Source: Syngnathus acus
Taxonomy: Eukaryota; Chordata; Actinopteri; Syngnathiformes; Syngnathidae
Reading direction: 5' to 3'
DNA length: 64,000 bases
NCBI RefSeq assembly: GCF_901709675.1
Contig: NC_051108.1
Location: 7,610,631 to 7,674,630, forward strand
Translations under genes and position numbers: made by a program
Part shown: one piece after another, positions 39,601 through 48,656 of the stretch
Numbering within the stretch: position 1 is the first letter of the stretch
How the letters are laid out: each line of letters opens with the position of its first letter
The notes under the pieces: model-generated
The model's database searches: none
What the model saw: only the letters and a program-made list of their open reading frames with translations
Told to the model about the DNA's origin: nothing

Positions 39601-42600
39601 CACCTCTTCTGACAGGCTGCCCTGGGCGATCAGTTGATTGCCGGCTTGTAGCACATTGCCCACGCTGCTCTGGTGAGCCGTCAGCTCCATCATGAAGGCC
39701 TTACAAAAAACGGTCACAATTTGCCAGGGAAATTAGGAGAAGCCATTTTGTTAGGGGTTGCAGAAATTACAGACTCAAGGCAAATCGTTATTTCAGACCA
39801 TTCTAGTTCATTTTTTTGCCTCCTTTCACCTCGTGCGTATGAAACTGCTCTTTGACGCCCTCCACGTCGTCCATCACCTCGTCCTGAATCTGCAGGGCGT
39901 CCTCGGCCGACAGCAGCCAAGTCAGGACCTCCTCCAGGGTGGTCTGGTAGGTGTCCAAGTCGGCTTCCAGTACACTGCCCTCCATCTTCCCTTCGAGCTG
40001 CGTCAGGGGGTCGGGGGTCTCTGGCTGGGAGCTTCTGCCAGTGTCCCTTAGCTGCATATTCAAAAAAACACGACAGATATTTGACTGTCTATGAGCATTC
40101 AAATGCTAACAGCTGGATTAAGCTCAGGTCGATCTGTCACATCTGCAAATTTATTTGAAATACTTATATTTATCATTATTATTACGTATATATGCATTAT
40201 TATTATATTTAATAATATTAGTTAAGACTATATTTGTGTTTAGCTGGCAATTCCTCGACATTGCTTGTGCACAAAAGGTCCTGTAATATTATTTGTTTTA
40301 AAAAGCTGACTTTTTGTTTGCTTTGTCTTTCGCATTTGGTGATGTCTCATCAACCGCCGCCGAGTTTTAAAATAGAAGCATCGATTAAAGGAGGGAGAGG
40401 CCTGAAGCGACTGCTCTGAGGCATGCGGAGAGACCTGCCCTGCAGTTGGACTAAGAAGTATGCGAGCCTATTATGGAATGCCGGGAGGTGGCTCCAGACT
40501 TGCAGGGCAGGTCAAGCCGCAATCGGTCCAGAAATTATTATGGTTGTCAAAAGTGCGAATTTGACATATCAGACATGAAGAAAGAAACGCTTGTTCACAT
40601 TTAGATGAGCGGGCTTTCAAAATGTCCCCAATTTGTTGAAATCTTTTGCATGCAGTCACAAGGCAATACTTTGCATCAAAGATTGAAATGAGGGGTGGGC
40701 AACATTCCAAACAAAGAACCTCTATTCTGTCCTCCAGCATGGTCACAAAAGCGGCATGACGCATCACTTCCTGTGGCGGGGGGAAGCATGCCAGGAAAAT
40801 AACCCCCCCTCCAAACACACACCAATCAGATGCAATGAAAGTTTTCCAGCACTCTTTCTAGGTTGTGAAGTGTGAGGCCAGAAACAATAAATAAAACTTA
40901 CGAGGTGCTTTTGGGAGGTTCTGACAACACCGCAGATGTGATGATGTGATTATGGTGGAGGAACGCCCACACCCACCCAAAACTCAACAGCGTGACCTCG
41001 ACACTTTACTGTGTCGAAGTATCAAAACAACCCGTCGAGAGTCACCTGCGCGCCGAGGCCTGCCCCCGAATCCTCGGCCTCCGCTTTGAATCTGCGCGGC
41101 AGCGTCTCCACTTCTCGGACGGCCTCCATGCTGATGTCTTTGGGCAGCGCGGCAAACAGCGACGTCACATACAGGAGAATGGACTTCTTATCTGGCAGCT
41201 GAACTGCCACATCTGGAAAAGATAGCATGACACCGTGAGAAGATGTCGTGAAATTCTGGATGTAAATTTTATGCTACAGTTCGGAAGGGCCACCTCACCT
41301 TCGGGATCCAGTAGCCTCTCGATAGCCAGCTGGTCTTTGGCTACAGTGAAGGCGTGCTCCAGACGCTCAACGGGCCTCATTCGGACCACACCGTCCCAAC
41401 TGAATGCATTTGGCCTACAAAAGAAATTGATCACATTTACAATGGACAGCATGAAGAGGAAAAGACTATGAGAAAGGAATGTACGGGATCGGTCATCCGC
41501 CTAACCCTGGCCTGAGTCTAAACCAACACTGACCTTTCTCACAACTCAAAGTCCCAAGAGTGTGTGTGTTCAACAACGAGGGTTACAGAACTGTGAGGGG
41601 GAGGGGCTAACGAATACCCCGATGCTCAGCTTACTCGCTTTTTCTTACGTACACACAGAAGGGCAAGCATGCGCAAATACAAACAGGGCAGGTGTAAATA
41701 GGGTAAGTCAACATACACAAACAGAAGAGGAGACCCAGCCCCCCACCTACGCCCACTTCTTAAACTCCCCACAGCGGGCATTTTTGCATCTGATGGAAAT
41801 AATATGCAAACAGACGTTTTTGTCCGTCAGCAAAAGTCTCACTTAACGTCATTTGCTTAAATAAGACTCCTCCTGTTTTTATTCTTTAGTTGCTTTTGGT
41901 GCAAAAAACAATTGATATTTGAACACAAATGGTGCAGCAACACATGTGGGCAGACAAAATAAGATAATATATATACAAATAAAATAAAATAGAAAAATAT
42001 TCTTTATCCTCTACGAAAAACGACTAACTTGCGCTAAAAACTAATTACAGCTATCAGAATTTAAAAAAACTAAAGTCAAAACAAAGAAAATATAAATTCG
42101 AAACTAGAGCAGGATCGAGGTGGATGAAGTTGCCATGACGGCGGCACTTTGGGCATGCTCCTCACCTGAAGTGGTGCAGGATGGCGTTGAAAGCCAACCC
42201 GTCGGCCCAGCTGGTGGTGAAGTTCAGGACGTTGACCTCCAGGTAAGCGCGCGTGGACTGGCGCACCCAGCTGAGCAGGATCTTCTCGCTGTTGTTCTGT
42301 TGCAGGCTGGACATGACGTCCTTCATAATGTCTTTCACCTGTACAAATGAGGACGTTTGAAAGTCAGCATTCGTATTTCAAGACGGGTGTGCTCACCTGC
42401 CAGTGAAGAATAATGCTCCAGATGAGTCCCAAAGTTAGCTTGTGGTTGCCGTCGACGATGTCAGTCCCACCAATGTTTACCAGATCCACCTGAAAAAGAT
42501 TAGCAGTGCAAGAAAAAGGAGTTAAAATTATAATGCATCGCTGCAGAGGTTTGAGCGAGATCATGTTTGACTTATTTGGCGAGGATCAAGACAGGTCATG

Positions 42601-45360
42601 TGTTTAGCTTGGTGACACCTCGCTCTACCGCAGCGTCCACCTTTCACCCCGTTTCTGTTTCCAATTAGCCTCATTCTTCCGCTTCGCTAGCATCTCTTGC
42701 GCCATGTCCTTATATGTCTCCCACAAAACATTTGGCTTGACGCACTCACGTTATTCTGATGCAGAACTTGAAGCACTTTGTTAACGTTGTTGAGCGCGTG
42801 CACTCTGGTGGAACCTCGCTCTTTGGTCTGAAGAATAAGAAACACGGCACAATCAAGGACGATTGATTCCAGTGCCGTACCGCGCCAGTCTTGCAACAAT
42901 CACACGTACGTTGGGAGGAAATGACACCAAATGGGACATTCAGAAAGAGACAGCGCTCACGAGCAAAGCAGTCGACTGAACAATGTGAGCTTCTACTTGA
43001 TCAATGCCCTCAATTGGGAATTTATGGAAAGAATGGCGGGTTGAATTGCAAGCAGCTGCAAATCTTTTTAAAAGGCGTTACGCTGACTGACAGAATTGTA
43101 GCTTGATTGTTATTCCAGCGCCACAAGATTAAGCGTAGGAAGCGCAGATCCAACGGGTGCTTTCTGCAGCTGCAGGTATCAACTTGGAGATGGAACGGAA
43201 GGGGAAAAAAGAGCGGGAAGTTCAGATTGGCAACGGACCAGGACGTGGCCAGTGAGGCCCTCCAGCAGGTCTAGCAGCTTCCTCCCATCCCTCAGATCAG
43301 AAAACATGTCCTTGATGGTCATTTTACCCTCCTGCAAAACATTCACACCACATCGTATATAAAATAAAATAAATTAAAGCAACAAATGTGTTTTGTCAAT
43401 GACGGTACAATTGTTACCTTTGAGAACTGTGCATTTATCCACTTGGTGAATGTTTTCTTCTGCACCAAGTCGTGTTCGTCTGTGTGGGCAAAGGAGGGGG
43501 GGCTTTTAATACATGAGTGTTAATTATAGTCATTCTTTTTATACATATATAACCACATAGTATGTCGCTAATTAATTTCAAGACATAAAAGCTCCAGCCT
43601 GAAATAAAAGGGCACATTAAGAGGAGGCTATTAGTGGTGAATAACCACTAATTCTTCAGACTGGAAAAAGCTATTTTGTGTGCTTTTACTTCTGTTTAAT
43701 TGAATCCTTCCTGTGCAGAAGAAAAAGGAAAAAAAAGTCAATTAAGTTGTGCGTGGAGAAAAAAAAAAAGCTCTTCACAGAGGGGAAAGAAAAAAAGTGT
43801 GTGTGAGATTAAGTGCTGCTGTCATGACACACCACCAAGAAGCGAACAAAAGGTCAAAGGTTATGATCACCAGACCCTGCAGTTGTCTGCTTCTTTGTGG
43901 CCACTGGCTGGAAAAATAATCATGTGGATGCCACCAATATACATAAATAGTTAATAATTAGTTAATAAAGCTCCATTTTGCTGATACAAATGTGTTGTAC
44001 AGTCTCTGCGCTGCCCCGATGGCCAAACAGGAAGTCGAGATTGTATCAAGGCGGCGTAATCCCACTGGTGTATTCCCACGGCTCACTTGGCACACACGCG
44101 TCTGCGGTTTACTGGACGTACCCAGCGTTTCCGTTGACACGGCAACTTTTTAGCTGTGCGTGTAACACTAGCGGAATGTTTGCATGTCGATAATTTCGAT
44201 CTAGGGACAAATTGGAGTGACGTCGCCGAAATGAGAAAGGACCTTCAACGTCAGGGGTCGGGAACCTATGGCTCGTGAGCCAGATATGGCTCTTTTGGTG
44301 ACTGCATCTGGCTCGCGGACAAATCTGACATTTGTTTACACAATTGAAGTCATAAATAATTTTGTTATATTATCAAAGTAAAAAATGGACCTACTGAAAT
44401 CAAAATGTTAAATTAGCTTTCAAAATATAAAATATTATCACGTTTGCAATCCATCCCATCTGTTTTCTACCGCTGAAATCCACGGTTGCGTCATATCAGC
44501 CAATCCCAGCTGCCCTTCGGTGTACAGAAGGGTGACGCCAGGTCGGACAAAAAAAGCGCGAATTTTATTGGACAATACGGGGTCGTGAGAGGTAAAATTC
44601 GATCCGCTTTATTTAAAATTTCAGCTAGCTAGCTGGTGTGTGCCAGGCAAGCAAGAAAGATGGCGAAGAGAAAAAAAGATGACGATTACCGAACGTTTCA
44701 GAGTGAGTGGACCGAAGAATTCGCATTTGTGGAGAGAGGAGGCTCTGCTACGTGCCTCATATGCGATGACGAAATTGCATCCATGAAACGCTCCAATATC
44801 AAGCACCACTTTGAGACACAACATGCTACATTTGCAACCAAATACCCAGCTGGGGACAGCAGAAAGAAACCGTGTGAAGAGCTCCAGAGGAAGGTCCAAG
44901 CTAGTCAACAGCAACTCCATGTATGGACCAGACAAGGTGACTTTAATTCAGTTAGTTTTGCTAGCGCATTAGCAATTGTGAGGAACGGAAAGCCATTCAC
45001 TGATGGCGAGTATTTCAACATTTATGCTTGATGTGGCTAATGAACTTTTTGACGGCTTCACGGATAAAGAAAAGATACTCAAACGGATAAAAGACATGCC
45101 TCTGTCAGCAAGAACAGTTCACAATCGGGCCATTATGACTGATGAGAGCCTCAACGCCTGCATGAAGCTTAACCTCACCGCCTATCAACTGGACTACAAA
45201 GCCATCAGCAAAACGATGCAGCCCCAGAAGTCTCTCACTAATGGTGAGGGGTTTTTTCTAGGCTTCAATATAAAAACGTTATTAAAAAGAATACATTAGT
45301 ACACTCAAATAATTGTTGGTCTTAATTAAAATACATGCATTTAATTGTATTTAGCCTATC

Positions 45361-45398
<38 letters not shown>

Positions 45399-48300
45399 GG
45401 TATGGCTCTCACGGGAAATTATTTTTAAAAAATGGGCATTCATGGCTCTGTCCGCCAAAAAGGTTCCCGACCCCTGTTCTGCGTTATTATATTCGTCCTA
45501 CTGCTCGGTTTTAATTTCCAAGATGGAAGATTTCATAACCATACGCAAAACTTCATTGGGAAGCCGAAAACGGTCAGCTGGAAAAACACAACACATTTTA
45601 TATGTGGACAAATCTCATGGCCTCAGGCAGGGGACAGCTGAGGTGGAAACCCAACAAAGTAGACTGGTTTCCACAGCAACGTCACATTGTAAACATGAAC
45701 GAGCAAACAGCAATTTACAGGGCAGGCCACGCTTCCTAAGTTCACGTGGTTCTACCCGAGTGATTTTCCCTAATGGAGGGTTTTACAAAAATCCTGGCCT
45801 CCTCTAACCACACGGTCACATGATGATGTCACGTGACAACCATCCGAGTCGGTCTCCAAGACAGAAAATGATGAACTCTACCTTTGCTTGTAAAGGATGG
45901 GAAGAATGCACAGAATTCCCATAATTTTCAAGCGCATTCCACCCTCCACCCCTCCCCTCCAGTGGTCACTTGTCTCAGCTTGTCCCAGCCGGGCCCGGGC
46001 CTTGTTGACGCGCTTTTGCTCTCCAAGAGCGAGGAATTTGTTAGGCCGGAACTTTTTATCGTCATCTTCAACGTCATCGCCGGAGAAGAACACTACAAAG
46101 GCAACACGAGTAACACACTGGAGTTACGTTTCTATGGCGTAAAATCTAAATCAGAAGCGAACATACACAGAAAAATCTGTGGACTGGATATAGAGCCTTG
46201 TGGGATGCCATCAGACATCAATAAAAAACAAAACTTCCTTCCATAGAGTCTGAGCCTACGTTCTGCCATATTTTAACATAGCTCAGCCAAAATCAAAAAA
46301 ATGTCAACATTCCTGCCCTCCTCCTCTGCCTTCTGGTCTTTCTTAGCCAGACAGTGAGGGAAGGACCAGAAGAATGCAGCAGAAGCGGAGAGAGGGAGCA
46401 GAGGCACAACAGAGGAGAACAGGACGGAGCAGGCTAAGAGTGGGGGAATCATCATGGTAGGATGGGGGCAGGCATGACAACAGATAAAGTCAGTGTTCAA
46501 GGCCATCCCAGCGTGCAAGTGGATGGAATGATTTCGATACAAAACAGGCTAGCTTGATCCTAACCTTGAAGTCTGCGGTAAGAGTCCATGTGGAAAAAAA
46601 TAATCTCTTCAAAATCCTCCAATATGGTGACTAATAGGCTTTGTTATTTATGCTTGTGACATAAAATTCAAGTTTAAGCACACGATGCAGGATGTTTATG
46701 TTAAGGTGACGCATGATTTTAGCAGGTGCATTGGGTTTCGTGGAGCATCCAACTTGCCAATTTGTGTTTGATTCAAAACATTTTGGAAAACTAGAGCGAT
46801 TAAGTTAGCCAAGTTCAAGCAGACTCATTTTGGCTCGTCGGGGCATCTGATAAGAAAGAGCCTCCGTTTTTGCACTTACCAACAACAAGAGTTCTTTCAG
46901 CCTTTTGTTTCCTCCTGAAAAAGTGGCGCTTTCTCCATGATGTCCACTTACTTAAATTCATTTCACAAAGGTAAAGAAACAAGCGCGGAAGATGAAAACA
47001 AAGGGGTTAGCGAAAGACGGAAGGACAGTACAATGCAAAAGAGGAAGTAGGAGGTATGAGAGCACCCCCCCTCCCCTCGCTATCAGTTGGGGTGCCAGAC
47101 CGCCTGCAGTGAAAGTGAAATGGAAAGCAAGAGAAGTTAATTTTTCCTGTGTTTTGTATGCTCTCTTCCTTTCCTCGACAGACAGGAAGTAGATGAGGGG
47201 AAAAAAAAATCACACAGTTTAAGTGAGCCGGCGGCCTTCTAAAGAAAGCAACGAGTATGCTCTGCAGCTCCAGCTAAGGAGGACTGAAAGTGGGCAAGGA
47301 CAGAGGACGAAGAAGCCCAGAGACAAAAAAGGGAATTTCCACTGGACTGATTTAGTCACGCTGCCGAGGAGAGGTTTCCCTAATCTCCATCATTCCATCC
47401 TGGAATCAACAGACGCATAACGATTAAAAAAAAAAAAAAAAAAGGCCGGACACATTGGAGAGCTCGCCACACAGCGAGCAGCTGGAATGCATCCAATGAC
47501 ACCATCCACCCGGTTGTCACAAAACTTGACGCCACACCCTCTGTTTGGCGACAATGGCGCTCTTCTTCTCAGCCGTTTTGGCTGTTTCACGTCACACCCA
47601 AAAAGCGCAAGCAGATGGTCAAATCGCCAGGGATGATGATGAAAGCGCTGATGAGGGAATGACACGAGTAAACAGATGTATTGTGGGATTGGGTAACAAG
47701 TTGACATACTGGAAATATATAGAGCATACACAGACCTCAGGGACATTCTGTCAATCAGTAATGGTGGTGTGACTTTCCAAGTGTGTGATTAGCCGGAGCA
47801 GGGCTTCACTTCACAGCGCCCGGCGGTAACAACCGTAAATGTTTTCTTAACGGGGCTCGTCTCAGCTGCGAAAACATCCGTTCCACCTGCCTACCCTGCA
47901 CGCCATTCACAAGGCCACCATGCACTGTAGTTTAAAGCCGTTTCCTATGACCAAAACGAATTTGGAGTAATCCCCCTCACACACACATTGTGAGACCTGC
48001 AGAATAGTAAAACCTTTCCCATATTTGCTCCATGTGTTTTTTGAGTCTATAGCTACGCTACATGCCAAATCCCCCCCCCCCCAATATGCCATTAAAGAAA
48101 ACATTACTTTGGGAGGGGGGAGTGTTGCTAGGAAACCTGAAACTTCGCGAGAGGGGAGCCTTTGTGGTCTGGACACAAATGTAAATTACAAACTGCGACA
48201 GCACAGCGGAATTCTTGGCGTAGAATCAGCGGGGCGGGTAGATAGGATAGGAAAGTAAAACTAGCACAGAGCTAGCCGGTGGAAACTTGTTCTCATGGTG

Positions 48301-48656
48301 GCAAAGTAACCGGGAAAAATTTTTAAGGATTATCCAAAAATATATTAAGCTGTAGTTTGGAATGATCTGAGCAGTAAGTGATAAAACGGGAGTGCCCTTT
48401 TTTTTAATGGCATCTCACTATTCTCGATGGATCACTTTTTGTTACTTTCACTTGTCCTCTCTGACAACTAGCTCCTATTACGCCACCAAAACTGCTCTTA
48501 ACTACTACGAGACCTTGAAAAGTTTTTTTTTTTTTTTTTAATATTGCTCACTTGTTGGCATCAAAGTGTTCCTGAACCTACCTGATCGTGACTTGATGAT
48601 GTCACTGAACTCCTCATTGGCTCCGCCCTCCGCAAAGTCACCAAGCGACGCCATGG
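5287..48656 (-). CDS. utrn: utrophin (partial: N-terminus to most of the rod, 56 coding exons)
   Basis: Utrophin links cortical F-actin to the dystroglycan complex at the plasma membrane. I followed 56 coding exons on the minus strand with GT-AG borders and consistent phase: 8,151 coding bases, 2,717 codons, no internal stop. Exons are listed in the block entries below. Order: short N-terminal segment, CH1 and CH2, hinge 1, spectrin repeats, proline-rich hinge 2, more repeats, hinge 3, more repeats. Many exons equal the matching human dystrophin exon in length (for example 62, 93, 78, 93, 173, 182, 151, 120, 102, 108, 180, 88, 171, 155, 190, 173 and 157 bp). My coding exon n matches dystrophin exon n+1 from exon 10 on. 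Residue choice ([10 protein letters not shown] at the N-terminus, [10 protein letters not shown] near the end) and linkage to stx11 and mthfd1l favour utrn over dmd. The C-terminal exons lie outside the window, beyond position 1. Confidence 0.96.
5444..5964 (-). other. utrn: utrn intron between exons 55 and 56
   Basis: About 520 bases with a short TATATA run near 5,675-5,702. I see no other feature. Confidence 0.7.
5965..6137 (-). CDS. utrn: utrn exon 55
   Basis: 173 bp, identical in length to dystrophin exon 56. It encodes [20 protein letters not shown], then [20 protein letters not shown] and [16 protein letters not shown], very close to human utrophin. It begins in phase 0, so both exon 54 and the alternative first exon at 20.4 kb can join it. 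It ends with CG before a GTCAGT donor. Confidence 0.97.
10733..10776. repeat. (GA)n microsatellite
   Basis: Nearly pure GA dinucleotide run with one GT interruption, inside the large utrn intron. Confidence 0.9.
11467..11513. repeat. (CA)/(CG)n microsatellite
   Basis: Imperfect alternating CA with CG steps, inside the large utrn intron. Confidence 0.85.
13020..13620 (+). mobile_element. RTE-like LINE 3' end (5'-truncated)
   Basis: The segment carries the block GTCAGGAAGGGCATCCGGCTG seen near the 3' ends of RTE-type LINEs. It ends in GCGGACTTTAAACC followed by (GATGAT)n, the usual short-repeat tail of that clade. A 94-codon open frame at 13,272-13,556 is part of it and shows no reverse-transcriptase motif. 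The left border is uncertain. Confidence 0.5.
14140..14226. repeat. (TTA)n/(TCA)n/(TCG)n trinucleotide array
   Basis: Trinucleotide array with interspersed TCA and TCG units. It produces spurious leucine- or asparagine-rich open frames on both strands. Confidence 0.9.
15575..15612. repeat. (GT)n microsatellite
   Basis: About 18 GT units in the large utrn intron. Confidence 0.9.
20329..20475 (-). CDS. utrn: probable alternative first exon, short (G-utrophin / Dp116-like) isoform
   Basis: An open frame starts at an ATG at 20,475 and runs 49 codons to a strong donor (CTCTGCAAG|GTACGTG, exon end 20,329). It ends in phase 0. The next shared exon, 55 (5965-6137), starts in phase 0 at GACATCCAG, so the junction KLCK-DIQAEID stays in frame. 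It lies in the intron that matches dystrophin intron 55, where the Dp116 and G-utrophin (Up113) promoters are known in mammals. No acceptor-like signal is obvious just upstream, and the flank is GC-rich. Later in-frame ATGs (AAAATGATGG) have better context and may be the real start. I do not recognise the leader from any known isoform. Not confirmed without RNA. Confidence 0.6.
20476..20620 (-). promoter_or_regulatory. GC-rich leader / promoter region of the alternative utrn first exon
   Basis: The 145 bases upstream of the alternative first exon are rich in G+C and CpG, with GCGAGCGAGCGCG-like runs, in an otherwise AT-rich intron. On the minus strand they hold two short upstream reading frames (ATG GCA GCG GCA TGA, and ATG AGC GGG CTA GAG CAG TGA) before the ATG at 20,475. 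No TATA box is evident. This fits a CpG-type promoter and 5' UTR, but only composition supports it. Confidence 0.35.
22318..24134 (-). CDS. utrn: utrn exons 50-54: hinge 3 and following repeats
   Basis: Exons: 23911-24134, 23712-23829, 23422-23636, 23000-23154, 22318-22507, matching dystrophin exons 51-55. Lengths 118, 155 and 190 are identical to exons 52, 54 and 55. Exon 50 starts with a serine/proline-rich hinge 3 ([19 protein letters not shown]) and then [20 protein letters not shown], a strongly conserved utrophin stretch. Later signatures: [37 protein letters not shown] and [19 protein letters not shown]. Exon 54 ends at a GTAAGA donor opening the 16.2-kb intron. Confidence 0.96.
24685..25311 (-). 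CDS. utrn: utrn exons 47-49: extra spectrin repeat in the dystrophin R19 position
   Basis: Exons: 25159-25311 (153 bp), 24989-25090 (102 bp) and 24685-24808 (124 bp), all with GT-AG borders and in frame with neighbours. They encode [48 protein letters not shown], then [20 protein letters not shown], a complete triple-helical repeat with the expected tryptophans. The 102-bp exon equals dystrophin exon 49, and [19 protein letters not shown] lines up with the exon 50 segment KLEDLSSEWKAVNRLLQEL. Exon 49 ends with one spare base, as dystrophin exon 50 does. As I know the human protein, this repeat is absent there. The last residues of exon 49 ([18 protein letters not shown]) begin hinge 3. Confidence 0.9.
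25384..26581 (-). CDS. utrn: utrn exons 43-46: repeats before the R19 position
   Basis: Exons: 26431-26581, 26190-26365, 25767-25902, 25384-25533, matching dystrophin exons 44-47 (148, 176, 148, 150 bp; here 151, 176, 136, 150). Signatures: [55 protein letters not shown] and [14 protein letters not shown]. The end of exon 46 aligns with the end of the human utrophin repeat after which the human protein goes straight into hinge 3. Here it continues into another repeat (next entry). Confidence 0.94.
26693..27758. mobile_element. pogo-like element, copy B, with transposase remnant
   Basis: Same terminal repeats and TA flanks as copy A but 1,066 bp long. It lies in the utrn intron between exons 42 and 43. 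On the minus strand, 27,149-27,478 keeps a 109-codon open frame with [36 protein letters not shown] and RAKKD. That pattern is the CENP-B-type N-terminal helix-turn-helix of pogo/Tigger transposases. The catalytic DDE region is missing, so the copy is defective. TA flanks and the HTH together support a pogo-type assignment. Confidence 0.72.
27149..27478 (-). pseudogene. pogo-type transposase fragment (CENP-B-like HTH)
   Basis: An open frame of 109 codons inside the TIR element just described. It starts at an ATG at 27,478 and carries a helix-turn-helix pattern ([11 protein letters not shown], then [14 protein letters not shown]). The downstream catalytic domain is absent. What follows reads as non-conserved sequence to a stop. 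It is a remnant of the source transposon and not a host gene. Confidence 0.6.
28112..29667 (-). CDS. utrn: utrn exons 37-42: variable repeats and repeat 16 equivalent
   Basis: Exons: 29611-29667, 29379-29522, 29002-29139, 28838-28924, 28356-28529, 28112-28284. Exon 37 is only 57 bp and least certain: three in-frame donors are possible (after GAC, CAA or CAG), and I chose the last. Exon 38 ends in an acidic [10 protein letters not shown]. Exon 39 carries [19 protein letters not shown] and exon 40 is short (87 bp). Exons 41-42 carry [31 protein letters not shown] and [20 protein letters not shown], typical of the utrophin repeat beside the missing R15. Exon 42 is 173 bp, like dystrophin exon 43. 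Nothing here looks like an extra R15 repeat. Confidence 0.88.
29808..32278 (-). CDS. utrn: utrn exons 28-36: spectrin repeats of the mid rod
   Basis: Exons: 32129-32278, 31881-32042, 31684-31815, 31373-31546, 31123-31278, 30791-30961, 30266-30445, 30043-30171, 29808-29978. The region is highly conserved: [92 protein letters not shown] and [20 protein letters not shown]. Lengths 150, 162, 174, 156, 171, 180, 129 and 171 equal dystrophin exons 29, 30 and 32-37. Only exon 30 (132 bp) differs, from 111 in dystrophin exon 31. Confidence 0.96.
32700..34514 (-). CDS. utrn: utrn exons 22-27: spectrin repeats
   Basis: Exons: 34377-34514, 34151-34264, 33870-34025, 33624-33794, 32902-33102, 32700-32834. 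Signatures: [69 protein letters not shown] and [20 protein letters not shown]. Lengths 114, 156, 171 and 135 equal dystrophin exons 24, 25, 26 and 28. Exon 26 is 201 bp against 183 in dystrophin exon 27 and holds a glycine-rich insert ([15 protein letters not shown]). Exon 22 (138 bp) is shorter than dystrophin exon 23. The intron before exon 22 holds a 1.35-kb TIR element, and the intron between exons 25 and 26 holds a SINE. Confidence 0.94.
33226..33536 (-). mobile_element. full-length tRNA-derived SINE, antisense to + strand
   Basis: Read on the minus strand it starts with AGCTCAGTGGGCTAGTGG, an A box (TAGTGGTAGAGTG) and a B box (GGTTCAAACCC) like a tRNA gene. Then comes a body with GGGTCATACCAAAGACTATA and a 3' end near AGTTAAAG. 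It lies in the utrn intron between exons 25 and 26, in the same direction as the gene. A headless relative lies at 3,486-3,735. Confidence 0.82.
34653..36003. mobile_element. TA-flanked TIR element, copy D, inverted relative to copy C
   Basis: Ends CCGTAATTTTCGGACTATAA (left) and the complement of TTTTAGTCCGAAAATTACGG (right), flanked by TA, about 1.35 kb. The interior matches copy C in the opposite direction: an acidic-tail stretch near 34,960-35,000, the 118-bp minisatellite, AATAAAGAGCCGTTTACCAA and two of the 170-bp units. It has no nested insertion, so it shows the simpler structure. It lies in the utrn intron between exons 21 and 22. Confidence 0.68.
35045..35340. repeat. 118-bp minisatellite inside copy D
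   Basis: CTCGGACATGGCT and CTCGGTCATGGCT lie 118 bases apart (35,150 and 35,268), with GC-rich units as in copy C but on the other strand. Confidence 0.8.
36538..38203 (-). CDS. utrn: utrn exons 16-21: hinge 2 and following repeats
   Basis: Exons: 38040-38203, 37854-37971, 37692-37779, 37364-37608, 37125-37284, 36538-36656. Exon 16 encodes the proline-rich hinge 2 ([11 protein letters not shown]), like the human proline-run-KKR motif. Its acceptor (TTTAACCAAG) has a poor pyrimidine tract but is the one that keeps frame with both neighbours. Exon 17 has [14 protein letters not shown], and exon 18 is 88 bp, equal to dystrophin exon 19. Exons 19-21 are more diverged ([52 protein letters not shown]), as expected for this fast-evolving part of the rod. 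An open frame at 37,121-37,792 crosses several of these exons and introns and is not a single exon. Confidence 0.9.
38278..40051 (-). CDS. utrn: utrn exons 9-15: hinge 1 and first spectrin repeats
   Basis: Exons: 39830-40051, 39518-39699, 39145-39295, 38941-39060, 38718-38819, 38538-38645, 38278-38457. The first holds a short acidic and proline-containing hinge, then the first repeat ([20 protein letters not shown]). Later signatures are [55 protein letters not shown] and [12 protein letters not shown]. Exon lengths 182, 151, 120, 102, 108 and 180 equal dystrophin exons 11-16. Exon 11 has a glutamine-rich run (QQQQLQQL). The blocks match utrophin rather than dystrophin in wording. Confidence 0.95.
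41046..43479 (-). CDS. utrn: utrn exons 2-8: actin-binding domain (CH1-CH2)
   Basis: Exons: 43418-43479, 43239-43331, 42750-42827, 42397-42489, 42166-42338, 41299-41414, 41046-41212. They encode two calponin-homology domains. CH1 carries the actin-binding helix [14 protein letters not shown], then [14 protein letters not shown] and the [18 protein letters not shown] stretch. CH2 carries [32 protein letters not shown] and PVERLEHAF, and ends with [17 protein letters not shown] and [12 protein letters not shown]. Lengths 62, 93, 78, 93 and 173 bp equal dystrophin exons 2-6. The exon ending at 43,239 uses donor GTCCGT, which is less common but fixed by length and frame. Confidence 0.96.
44252..45476 (+). 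mobile_element. hAT element, internally deleted and frameshifted
   Basis: Ends CAGGGGTCGGGAACC and GGTTCCCGACCCCTG form the terminal inverted repeat. Flanks TTCAACGT and TTCTGCGT are a degenerate 8-bp target duplication (6 of 8 identical), the hAT hallmark. Inside is a transposase 5' part with a BED zinc finger, then a poly-T run (45,362-45,394). The C-terminal dimerisation domain is gone. It lies in utrn intron 1, opposite in strand to the gene. Confidence 0.85.
44660..45299 (+). pseudogene. hAT transposase remnant (BED finger, frameshift)
   Basis: From the ATG at 44,660 the frame reads [20 protein letters not shown], then a BED-type finger ([12 protein letters not shown]...HHFETQH, C-x2-C and H-x4-H), then [11 protein letters not shown] and a stop at 45,031. 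A second frame (45,003-45,299) continues the family sequence ([20 protein letters not shown]), so a frameshift lies near 45,015. The catalytic C-terminal part is missing. It is a dead copy related to Charlie-like / ZBED-type hAT transposases. Confidence 0.75.
45485..48581 (-). other. utrn: utrn intron 1, remaining part
   Basis: Apart from the hAT element, intron 1 (43,480-48,581) shows only A- and T-rich runs and short spurious open frames. I see no exon or RNA gene. Confidence 0.6.
48582..48656 (-). CDS. utrn: utrn coding exon 1 (A-type start)
   Basis: ATG is at 48,654-48,652, two bases after an acceptor (TTTATCTGCAG at 48,657 and above) and in good context (CCATGG). It encodes 24 residues ending in the utrophin signature [10 protein letters not shown], then one base of the next codon before the donor GTAGGT at 48,581. 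In human A-utrophin the start codon lies in the same kind of exon, behind a noncoding first exon. The segment before the signature ([14 protein letters not shown]) is shorter than I recall for human. The intron to the next exon is about 5.1 kb and holds a hAT element. Confidence 0.93.

Noticed and set aside
5287-48656. The large minus-strand gene as dystrophin (dmd)
   Set aside because: Exon lengths fit both, but residues match utrophin (N-terminal [21 protein letters not shown] hinge 2, [13 protein letters not shown]-type repeat), and the neighbours stx11 and mthfd1l are UTRN neighbours in human.
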